Of a stretch of DNA of 64,000 nt, positions 45,568 to 55,600 are shown piece after piece (within the stretch, counting starts at the first letter, position 1; each line of letters starts with the position of its first letter). The translations under genes were made by a program, and so were the position numbers. This stretch comes from Strobilurus pachycystidiatus. Taxonomy: Eukaryota > Basidiomycota > Agaricomycetes > Agaricales > Physalacriaceae. The stretch covers positions 496,001 through 560,000 of the forward strand of contig JAHLMK010000021.1 in NCBI GenBank assembly GCA_019915135.1. Direction: 5' to 3'. The notes below the pieces were generated by a model. The model was not told where the DNA came from. It did no database searches and saw only the letters and a list, made by a program, of their open reading frames with translations.

Positions 45568-45795
45568 ATTAGAGGTTTCTGGACGAAGTGGGAAGTATGT
45601 AAGACTACTCAACCTCAACCATTCGATTAACGCATGGATTTTTCTGGCAAGAATGTTTACATACAGGAAAGGTCAGGTATAAATATTGTAACAGTATCGT
45701 CAATCGTTCGGTAAAACGCACTGAACACAGCGCCACTGCATCAGGATAAGACGATTCATGGGACGGTCGTGGGACATCTACTACTCTGTAGTGCT

Positions 45796-47279
45796 TCAGG
45801 ACTCGGAGAGTGACTCGCTGTGATGATGCGTAATCGGTGCATTCTCCATGACCTCCTTGTCGCTCTCCTGTTTGTACATCCGGACGTTGTTCGACAAGTC
45901 GCGCGCCTCTGCATCAAGTTGGCTGCCCATCCGCGCTGATAGACGGTGGAGGGCAGTGATACTGAGCGCCGCCTTGCGCCACAGTTGTTTGGCATTGAGT
46001 GATTTCTTGACGAACGGTAACAAATCCGGCGGGGCCTCACGGGGGGTTGTGGGATCGGCCAGCCACTAGCAACGAAACGATCAGTCCACAGCCACTATGG
46101 TGGGCAGTCAATGTGTACCTTATGTTGTAGAGCCTGTTCTGCAGTGAGACGAGTGCTGGGATCTACGGTCAAGCACTTGTCGACGAAGGCCCGTGCGGTA
46201 TCGCTGACATTGGCCCAATACGCCTTCGGTTCGAATTTATAGTCGCCCGCGATGATGGCCTGCGTTTCCTCCTTCTGAGATCTGCGTTCGAAGGGTGGGT
46301 ATCCAGCCAAAAGGAAGTAGGTCGTGACACCCATAGCCCAGACGTCGACGGGCTTTTCGTATCCGGCTTCACAACAGATATGAAATGACGTCTCGACATT
46401 GGGATACACACATACTTTTCTTGAGAATTTCTGGTGCCATGTATCCAGGTGTACCGCAGACTTCGGTCAATAGGTTGTGCTTCTCCTGCTCCATCACACG
46501 ACCGCAGCCAAAGTCTGCTATCATGATATCCGCATCCTCGGCTCTAGTGCGGAAGAGCAAGTTTTCAGGTTTCAAGTCTGAGATTAGACTCTGGTAAGTA
46601 GGACGACACCCAGGCTTCGAATGTGATGATAATACCTCCGTGGACAATGCCCGATGCGTGGATATAGCTGAGGGCTTCGAAGATGGTACGAACGAGAGCG
46701 ACAGCATCTCTGGAGAAAATTATGAGAGGAAATGAATGGCATTTGACGCCTCACGCCTCATAGTAACTGCCCTTGTCGCATATGCGATCGAACAACTCTC
46801 CACCAGTGCATAGATCGAAACAGATATAGAGGTTGTCAGACGTCTACAGAATGGCGTGAGTGGGAACATGAAGATCATAGATCATAAGAGAGATTACTTC
46901 AAAGTAATCGCGCAGGGTAATGATATTCTTGTGTCCACTGGATATCCGCTTCAACACAGAGATTCCATTTCTAACCCGGTCCTATGGTCGATGTGTGTCA
47001 GGCCATAGAGAAAGCATCATATCGGCGAGCCGCACCATACGTTCCTCGTCCTCCAAAAGCTTCTTGCTGATTATCTTGCAAGCGAAGTACTCCCCGGTCT
47101 TGACATGGATCGCCTCCTTGACGATGGCATACGACCCACTGCCGAGCGTCCTCCCTGCGCGATACTATGCACACGTCAGGATACTCGTAATCTAGCAGTA
47201 GATAGGGACCGCATACCTGGCTTAAGATTGTGGGTTGCTTCGGTTCTTGGAGGTCAGCGATCTGGTCGACGTCAGGCAT
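45796..47279 (-). CDS. CaMK-type Ser/Thr protein kinase with HGD in place of HRD
   Basis: Fungal calcium/calmodulin-dependent-like kinase. Start MPDVDQIADLQEPKQPTI at 47279, then an intron and GRTLGSGSYAIVKEAIHV (Gly loop), EYFACKIISKK (VAIK Lys), ALSYIHASGIVHG joined by an intron to DLKPENLLF, DIMIADFGCGRVM (DFG), EVCGTPGYMAPEIL (activation segment and APE), EKPVDVWAMGVTTYFLLAGY, and FVDKCLTVDPSTRLT. The catalytic loop therefore reads HGDLKPEN: the usual Arg codon CGA is GGA here. Catalytic Asp, Lys, DFG and APE are all kept, so activity is likely but activation-loop control may differ. The tail has KSLNAKQLWRKAALSI and RMGSQLDAE, the region duplicated near 41.9 kb, and ends THHHSESLSES. An upstream open stretch to 47557 could be a leader; I found no splice joining it. 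Confidence 0.85.
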
Positions 47280-48340
47280 AGTGTGAGGAAGGGCGATGAT
47301 GAATAGCTTCAAGTCATGCAAGAAGATAGTAGAGCTGTCTGTTGCGGTGAGCCGCACAACAGCATTCTAGAGGTTCCATTGAATTGCCCTTCCACAAATG
47401 ACCTGTCATGATTGATGATAGCCCGAGTTAACCGCACTCGCTGTTCAGAGGGCGGATCTAGATTTTTCTGAATAGGTTGATCTAGCATGCTAGTGCGGAG
47501 CATTCGAATGAAGTAGACATGACATGCATCCTCGTTGAAGGACGATGAAGGTCGCATGAAGTATTAGAGTAAGTCAGGAGTAAGTACTGCCGGACCAGTG
47601 CCGGTTACGGGAAACGTGGGAAGCCGAGAAGCCGGGATCATTTTTTCTGAGGCGGGCTCAGGCGGCCTCTGCTTTCGCTCTCATGGCTTGTTGCAACTCT
47701 AAGTACCCAAGTCAGACACGGCTGAAGCTCAGACGCTCCTACATGATGTCCAGCCGAAAGCGATAGCACCCATGCTGGCCTGCTATACGCGCCGCCGTTG
47801 GACAACACACCAGGCCCCTCAGCGCTCAAGGAAACCGAGCCAGCAAAATCAAGGCGCACTCGGGAGGCGGACCCAAGGGACGTCAACCAGCGTCAAACCA
47901 AGGACAGCTCTCGATGACCTTTTGGGGATTGCGAGCGCAGCTCGGCTACGATAGCCCTGCTTGCTCTCGGCAGTTCTCGCGACTGGACACCGCACTTTCC
48001 AACTTTGACTGTTCATGGGTTTCACGCGTGTCAAGCAAGCGTGGGGCTCAGTTCCTCGCCGCGGAGACGTAAGAACTGGCAGCTGCACGGTGCGTCGGCT
48101 GTACTTCATATTCCGATGTTGTTCGTCTGATTTTCTCGTAGAGTCGTACTAGACGGACAATTAATTCCATAGTTGTACTCAAATTGAATGGTACTTCGAC
48201 ATTCGCTTGTCTTAAACCGTGGCCGGCTCTGAAATGTGTCTGATATTCCACGCCATTCGCGTCGATGCGCGATCGGCATCTGTGCTTCGTTTCTCACTCT
48301 CCTTGCCTTGCTCTCTAGGGACACCTCTACCTCATCCACA
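47280..48340. other. Intergenic region between divergent genes
   Basis: About 1.06 kb. It holds a minus-strand open stretch (47557-47309) ahead of the kinase, which I could not splice to it, and short plus-strand frames. The block 47640-48060 is GC-rich with no family match. No repeat or RNA gene was noticed. Confidence 0.4.
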
Positions 48341-48967
48341 ATGGGAAATCGCCTTTCCGCGACAGTCGAGCTTCCACATCCTATCACCGAACCGCCCTTC
48401 TCCGCCAACCTATTACCAACGCCTACAACGCTCAGCGTCAATCCTATCCCACAAGAGGCCATCGAAAACGCCTTTCTCGCGTTGTTTATTGTCATGTACT
48501 CGACAGTTGTCATCGTTCTTCGAGAACTCATGTGCAAGGACGTTCAAGCCCGCGTCAGGCTCCTTGCCAAGACCAGGCGCATGAACATCATCGTCACACG
48601 ACCCACTCCGCCATCCACGCCATATCCGAATCGCCTCTCAAGGAACATCGTCGCCGATCCACAAAGACTTGCTGTCCAATGTTCGCCAAGCAGGCGACCC
48701 ACGCATTTTCCAAAGCGTTCATCCATTCCTAGATTCCAGGCAATCCAGAGATTCCAATCTTCGCCGCCCAAGTACGAGTTGACTGAATCGTCGACGAGGT
48801 CTCAGGCTACGAAGACTTCGCGAGACACTTTAGTCCGCCTTTCGCTTCTGTTGCCTAGTGCGCAGGAAAGGACCAATATTTTGCCTAAGCCTATAGGCGG
48901 GGTTCGTGGTGTAAAGCAAGGGCAACGTAAGTCGGATGTGGTGCATACAAAGGTCGCGACTCGCTAG
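48341..48967 (+). CDS. Hypothetical small protein, possible N-myristoylation and one membrane segment
   Basis: Unrecognised, single exon, 208 residues. The longest open frame begins at a GTG (48236); the first in-frame ATG is 48341 with context CCACAATGGG, giving MGNRLSATVELPHPI. Gly2 with Ser6 is a fair myristoylation signal. Residues about 48-66 (IENAFLALFIVMYSTVVIVL) form one hydrophobic segment, followed by a strongly basic, Arg/Pro/Ser-rich tail (KTRRMNIIVTRPTPP, SRRPTHFPKRSSIPR, RSQATKTSRDTL). A plausible picture is a single-pass or lipid-tethered protein with a disordered basic tail. No family or neighbour link helps to assign a role. Confidence 0.6.
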   Translation: MGNRLSATVELPHPITEPPFSANLLPTPTTLSVNPIPQEAIENAFLALFIVMYSTVVIVLRELMCKDVQARVRLLAKTRRMNIIVTRPTPPSTPYPNRLSRNIVADPQRLAVQCSPSRRPTHFPKRSSIPRFQAIQRFQSSPPKYELTESSTRSQATKTSRDTLVRLSLLLPSAQERTNILPKPIGGVRGVKQGQRKSDVVHTKVATR

Positions 48968-49172
48968 CTTGGCGGACCGTAAACCAGGTCAGTCATCTCT
49001 CTCCTTTGTCGGCGTTCTCTCACCATATTCCAGTCACAAGCTGGTAGCGTCCATCTACTTAGATTAGTTTCCGTATACGGTGTATGTTCGCCCATCAATG
49101 CGATCACTGGATATCCTCGTCATACGTCCGCGTGGCTGTATGACGCATCCTGACGTAGCCATCCCGCTCACT

Positions 49173-49207
49173 TTCCCCTAAACCGGATCATGAAGCGGTA
49201 TAAAAGG
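49173..49207 (+). promoter_or_regulatory. Core promoter of the CsbD/Hmp1-like gene: STRE-like and TATA box
   Basis: TATAAAAGG at 49199-49207 stands about 95 bases upstream of the ATG at 49297, a strong TATA box. Just ahead, TCCCCTAAA (about 49173-49181) contains CCCCT, the stress-response element known from yeast Msn2/4 targets. A pyrimidine-rich leader with C runs precedes the ATG. Stress induction is an inference. Confidence 0.6.
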
Positions 49208-49296
49208 CGAACGAAAAGACTGAAAGTATTCAACACCTCTTTACCACTCCCAACAACTCAATCCCCACACCCCCCCTTCATCACTTCATTATCATC

Positions 49297-49765
49297 ATGT
49301 CTTCCGGAGAGCCCAAGTAAGACGCCCGTTGACGCATCTAGTATTTCTTACTGACGCGGCTTTCTTTTTCAGCAAGACCACTGGCCAGTACCACTCTACC
49401 AAGGGTACGGTTGTCGAAGCTGTTAGTCGCCGCATCTCCCATTCCACGCCTATAAGTGTACTCATTTGTGATTTAGATCGGCAACGCGACCGGCGCCACA
49501 TCTTGGCAAACGTCTGGCAAGGAAGAGCACGCTGCCGGCGAGACCGAGTACAACGCTGCTCGTGCGCAGGGCTACGCAGAGGGTACCAAGGACCGCGTTG
49601 AGGGCAAGAAGGACTCCGTCGTCGGCGCCATAACTGGCGACAAGACCCAGCAAACGCAAGGTTTGTTCTCGTCTTGTTGATTGAGGACTCAGTCTTATCT
49701 CGCGCTTAGGCAACCTTCAGAACGACAAGGGCCAGGCCCAGCAGGAGGTCAACAAGAAGGCATGA
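49297..49765 (+). CDS. CsbD-like small protein (Hmp1-type, mismatch/cruciform DNA-binding homologue)
   Basis: Small hydrophilic protein of about 100 residues in four exons: [26 protein letters not shown], a long exon with [39 protein letters not shown] and [10 protein letters not shown], and a last exon [17 protein letters not shown]. All junctions are GT...AG and in frame. The repeated pattern G-x-x-x-x-x-KG-x-x-x-x-x-G is typical of the CsbD family; basidiomycete members are annotated after Ustilago Hmp1 as mismatched-base-pair and cruciform-DNA recognition proteins. In bacteria CsbD is a general-stress protein, which fits the STRE-like element and strong TATA box upstream. The protein is probably disordered and abundant. 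DNA binding is by homology only. Confidence 0.82.
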
Positions 49766-50556
49766 TCGCTATGCGACTGTCTAAATTAAAGCATGTATTA
49801 TTATGAAATGAAGCACTTGCATGTAATATTCAAGTCGGAGGATCCATAACCTTTGAGACTGTCGCAAAGACCTTGCGCACTCTCGTCTAAAGATTATACA
49901 TCCGAGATGAGCTTTGGCAGAAGTATGACGCCCGGGGTTGGAAATCCTGACAAAGTCCCATCCGCATGCTTGCGTCTTGTTTTGAGCCCAATAGCTATTT
50001 CGGCGATTAGTGTGACCGGTTCAGCCATTTCGATGATGGAGCATGTACAGTATACAAATCAGTGGAAATTCAACCCCAAGACGTCTTGTCAGATTATTCG
50101 CTTCGCAGTACGCAAAGAATTCGGTTGTTATAACTCATCTATACTGTACATATCATGTCCGCGGTCTGATGAGAAGAGTCCCGAATGCTCACCTCGATGC
50201 ACTGAATCTAATGAGTGTAAGTAACAGGTATGATGTGATCAAGCTTTGCTGATCGCGGCCCGCAGTGTTCCTTCGCACCTTCATTCCGTCCGTCATCGTC
50301 CATTCGACGTGCATCTCCCGATGGCTGTGATAAGACCGTTGTGGGACATATTCGTCTGAAAGCGGCGCACTTTTGACTCTGACATGTTATAACAGACGCA
50401 ATTTTGACTCCGGAATCCGGAGACTTGACTGTCCCGACCACTCGATTTCTTCTCGCCTCCGAGTCAGGCTGATATGACGCGTCGAATTTCGCCACAGGAA
50501 CCTCATAAATGGGACGGCGTCTTGACTGCTCGATCATCTCCATTTTCTCTCGTATC
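49766..50556. other. Intergenic region, no gene recognised
   Basis: 790 bases between the CsbD-like gene and the LodA-like gene. The open frame 49853-50224 plus has no family resemblance and the region looks like 3' flank followed by promoter. No TATA box I would defend. Confidence 0.4.
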
Positions 50557-52610
50557 ATGGACACAGAAATCTCAGCGTTTCGTGAAGTATGCACCGTCAA
50601 GATCTTTCCGCCCATCGGAATCGCTCGTCTTGGTGATTCTGGATTTGATCTGGACTCTGGCCAACCCGATGGCGATGTCCAATATTTCCTCCCTCCAGAG
50701 ATACCAGGCGTAAGCGCTCTAGAGGTGCCCAGTGGGCTTCGGGACGAGAAACAACGACTGAAGCGACAGGTCAGTATGAACGAGGTTGTGTTTCGCCCGG
50801 CTCGTTCTGACGCGTGTGGTGGCATAGGCTGTCCGCTTTCGCGTCTATGGCTACGATGAGGACGGACGTATGATTGGAGAGCTCCACAATCGGACTGGAT
50901 TCGAGCTCAAGTGGACGATACATGTAGCGAACACGAAAGGCGGCCGCAATTTAAACAAAGGTACGCACAATATTCGTGCCTGTATAGTCATGCTCAGTAG
51001 TACCTAAGGCAATCATGGCAGCACAGAGGTGGTTTGTGGCCCATCACCTCCCTCCAACACGCCAGCTATTGACGTCTTGTCAAGACAGCTGATGCAGATG
51101 CCCAGATTAATTTTGCCGTTGACCCTGGTGCTCAAAACATATCAGGGAGATCATCCTCAGTCCAACTCATCGGGGATCTCGCTATCAAACATGATAAATC
51201 GCTGATTGACATTTGTCTAGGCGAGCTACGGACAGATGATGTAGGCCGCCTTATTTTCATCGGGGGCGCTGGTCTTACTCGCTGTATGTCCGACTCAAAC
51301 ATGTCGGACATGACATCTGGTAACCACGGCGGCAAGTGGATAGATGATACCTGCGATGGATGGGTCGATGTAACCGTCGCGCTAAGCTACCAGCCATATG
51401 AATTTGGTACTATTTACCCTAAACCCAGGCCGTTTCCTCCGAAGTGGGTTCATCGCGTTATGCCTTGACCTGTGCCTAATCTTCTGTAGGATTCTGCGCG
51501 CTGAACAGAAAGCCACAATCATCAGTATACCGCCATCCCAGGGTCTCCAGGAACCTGACATGTACAACGTTACGAAGGAATTGAACCAGCAGAAGACGGG
51601 ATGGGTTGATCAACGAGGAACGGAATTCTACGCGCTTTCTGAGGTCACGGTTTCGGCACAAGACGAGAATCTCCTGAAAGATGGTTAGTACTTAGCCATT
51701 CCTCGCATACTTCTGCTGATGCCTTCCATGATACAGGACTTCCCAGGTCTACCGAAGTGCCAGAGAGACTTAACGATCAGAGATCTTCAGATGCTGCTCT
51801 TCTCTGTCAATCCGTTTCTGAACCACTCGGGAAACCAGACCGCACGGACTCCGTATCAGCCCAGTATTCGTCGCATCGGGGTTCCTCGTCGACTGGCGAT
51901 GTCTCGTCAACTTTGACCGAGCTCCAATATGAACGCTTTGGGAAGTGGGTGGAAGAGGAACTCAGGGAATCAGCACCATCGACTTCGTTCAAGAACATAG
52001 AAGATGTCCCACTCGACCTGCAACCGTTGTTTCTCACTCGTGCGGCACTCGAGGGGGCGGTCGGCTGGATGGCTAATGTTGCAGACGCTGGCTTGTACCT
52101 CTCGGCGGATGGACGGTCATTGGAAATGACGGAAAAGCCTTCGTCCTCACTGTACGCACTCCATTTGACACGCATTCTGTCCTGATACGTGAGGTTCAGT
52201 GTATGGAATCCGCCACTTCGTGTGAACCATGCCATGGTGAAGCCGGGTCAGATTACAGGTCGACTGCCTGTCGTCTTCACGAAGCGCCACCCACATACAT
52301 AATATACGGACAACGTTGTGGTATCGCTACTATATGTTCGAGTTTTTTTTATCTGATAGACACTTGCGGCACCGCTGACCTGGATGGCTACCCAGAACAC
52401 AATAAGTAAGAACAAGTGGCGGGACTTGTGCCGTATCTAGTGAGTCCGCCCCGGTCTGACGTTACGCTATACGCTTGCGGTGAGTATTGATGAAGCTGAG
52501 ACGAGTCAAGTGTCAATACATAGGCTCGCCTGGACACAAGCCTGTCAAGCATCCAGAATGACCAGGTCAGGTCGCTGTGGAAGGCCTTAATTGAGAAAGT
52601 GTCGTTGTGA
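50557..52610 (+). CDS. LodA-like protein (L-lysine 6-oxidase/glycine oxidase family)
   Basis: LodA-type oxidases deaminate amino acids using a cysteine-tryptophylquinone made from their own Cys and Trp. Start MDTEISAFREVCTVKIFPP at 50557; exon 1 ends at 50769, exon 2 starts at 50828. Matching blocks in order: FPPIGIARLGDSG, QRLKRQ joined to AVRFRVYGYDEDGRMIGEL, ELKWTIHVANTKGG, NFAVDPGAQNISG, LGELRTDDVGRLIFIGGAG, WIDDTCDGWVDVTVAL, then near the C-terminus PLFLTRAALEGAVGW, NHAMVKPGQITGRLP and a last helix SIQNDQVRSLWKALIEKVSL with stop at 52610. The stretch 52270-52500, where the quinone Cys and Trp should lie, could not be spliced cleanly, so catalytic competence is open. No LodB-like flavoprotein partner is seen nearby. 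The family call rests mainly on the N-terminal half. Confidence 0.68.
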
Positions 52611-55600
52611 TGGACCTGATGGTTCTTCAAGGAGGGGCGGCGTTGGTGACGTTGGAGTACACGGCCAGGAACAGAAATAATGCCCTGATGGGATTGTGAC
52701 CTTGATAATTCTTTTGAGGGCGTTCTGGTTTTGCCCAGAGGATGACATTTCTATGTTTTTGTGTCGAACTTTGTGTTATTAGAAGTGGGGTCGACATTCA
52801 ATACTAGCATGGGTGCCTTGACAAATGTTGCTTTGGTCCGGTACTTCGAGACTGCGAAAGCAAGAAGAAGTGGGCAGCATATAGCAAAGAGCAAGACGAA
52901 CATCCAATGAGAGCAGACAAGTAGTGTATGCTTGTAAACAAATATCTGTGATGGACCGTAGGTCTCCCCACACCAAGAGCCTTTTCATAAGACGAATCTC
53001 TTTTTATAGATGGACTGTTGGTAGTGTCTGTGATGGTGGAGGTGAATTACAGCAAGTACTTGATTGACAACTTACGAAGCGCCTGACGATTCAGCATGGG
53101 ACGTGTGACAGTGACGTGTCGTGGGAGATGACCGGCAGAAGCCGAGCAACGATCGATGATCAAGCAGTTAGCGGTCTGGACCCTCCTTTCTTCTTCACCA
53201 CGACAGTCGTTTTTTTGCACCCCACTTCTCAGGTCAGTCTCAATTCCCCCTCCATCTTCAGGATGAAATGCACTGGGCTCTGAGGAGACTCTTTGATGTA
53301 ACGCACTACGCCTGTACGCAGGCGGCGGCCTAGAAAACCGTTAACTGATCCTCAAACGAAAAATTTCGTGGAAGACGTTTCTAACATGTCTTTCCAGGTA
53401 AGACTGACAACGACGAGGCGACAGCGCGATGACTGTCCTCGGCGGTGTGTTGTAGCGGCGTACGAGCGTGTGCAAGGTGTGCTGCTTGACATCAGACTGT
53501 TTTTTCTTTTTTGAATATTCATAGATTTGCCTTCGTCGTCAAGCGCGCGCTCGCGCTACGACCCCCACCTCAATCGCTCGCTTCTAGCGAAGATGCTACG
53601 TAGAGTTCTTGACATTATGTCGCTATGCTCAAGACTGAATGCGGGCTGACGTACCAGCAGACCATGATCGTCGACAACGGCTACCTCCCCTCGAATGACA
53701 AGGGAAGACCTTGGCACGGGGCTCTGTAGTACAAGTACCATCCCTGGCTGATGCTACATGTTTCTATTCGAAATTTAAATGGCGTTCATTTCCCATCTCG
53801 GTCAGACCGCGTTCACTTAACAAGACCGCATAGGAAGATGGTTCACAATATTCCTCTCTCCGAGAAGTGTGTGTACCCCTTGCCATAAAGTTCTCGCCGA
53901 TTCTCGAAGACTCTTGACACAGAACACGATCGGTATATTCAACTTTGTTGTGCAACGCGGTCTGAGTCCTTAGCGCGGTGACGGTCCAAAGGCTCATGCT
54001 TCCCTGGGCCAAAGCAACAACGGCGTCCTCCGCTCCAGTCACGCGCAATTGCAAGAAATGAGGGTTCTTTTGAGTCTGACGACATCACCCTCGGTTTCGC
54101 ACACGATATACTACTAATAATCCATTCTCTCACACAATATGTGTGAGCAGTCATTCCATTCAGTAAACACTATTGTCATAGGACGACCTGAAACAATCAT
54201 CAAGATCGCGTAGGAAGACAATAAGCGCCATTTTTCTACGCCCCCGGAGGTGTGTGTGTCCCTCTTGGCATGGATGTTGTCGTCGATTCTCAAGGACCTA
54301 TTGACAGAGGAACCAGATCGATATACAATCACTTTTGTCGTGCGACACAGCCGGTTCCTTAGGCGCGGGGACTTTCCAAAGGCCCAGAGTCTCCCTGGGT
54401 CAAAGCAACATCGGTGTCTCCCGCCCCATCGCCAACCAGCAACTGCAAGCGAGGATTCCTTTGACGACATCATGTTCAATTTTGCACACAAGATGATATT
54501 GATATTCCATTCTCCCACATGATATTCGCGCAATCATACAATACTAATAGTTACTACTGTCATAGGACGGCGATGCCAACAATCCGAGCCAGCCTGAAGG
54601 TACAATGACTTCGATACTCTCAACTTCTGGAAAGACGACGTTCTACGTGATTTCAGACTGAGACAACAGCACCATCGTCTCGTTGTCGCTTTCCTCTGAT
54701 GATCGATGTCGGAGTCTTACAAGGCAAAGTTATCACCAGAAGAAACCTTCGACACACGAGTGTCATCTACCGCATAGCTATGTAAGTAGCGGTGGTTGCG
54801 GCACCTTGCCGTCTGGCACCGCGTTTAGACGCCGCTTCTTGTTCTGCTCGGACTTTTTTTTGTCACGCTCAGTGTTGAATCATCCAATGACTTGTAGCCC
54901 TCAACGCCCTCGTTTAACATGTCTTCCAGCGTGTCCCGATCCGCATCTTCGCGAAGGAGGACATGCCTTCGAATTACTTGACAGCGGTCTCTTGTTCTCC
55001 TTCCCCGTCTTCTAGATGAGATGCATCGACGCTCTCTTGATCCTACAAGAAACCACTCATTCATCAGATTTCACCAGACATCTACACCTACACATCCTCC
55101 ACAATGCCCTCTCCCCTCTCGCGTCGTTCATGCCCATGTCGCGGCCCATTGACTAGCCGCTTCAGCTGAAACCGCTCTGGCCCTCCCAGACTTTACATGC
55201 TCGTGGGTCAACACAGGCACCTTCCTCTTCCTCGGCCCTTGATCCTTGGTCTCGCCTGCATAGCCGACGGCGTCCTAAATGGCGCAAGTGGATCGGCGGT
55301 GAGCGCTCGCGTTGCCGATGATTAGCGGCCAGTCTTACCGGGGCCCGAGGCTGCCAAGCACTGGGGCTTGTACTAGTAGTAATCGATCATCCATCGATGA
55401 ACGGTGGGACGTGCATACTTATAAGCACCATTCATCAGAATCACCACGGTCCTGAAAGGCCACCGGTACTCGCTGCTGCGCTACTGCGCGTTGTGAGCTG
55501 CTGTAAGGCGGCCAATAAGAACAAGAGTACGAAATGGTGAATTTGTATTCGCCAATCCGTACGCTCAAATTTTCCAGGTTCTCAACAGCTTCCCTGGACA

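Larger units (their letters stand above)
42056..45990 (+). repeat. Direct repeat unit C, interrupted by a 912-bp insertion
   Basis: Second tandem unit: leader (42056-42110 and 43031-43739), DUF6534 copy C, and the tail of the intact kinase gene to about 45990. Compared with unit B it contains one large extra block, 42111-43022, described separately. Without it the spacing of the two units agrees to within about 70 bases. Confidence 0.75.
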
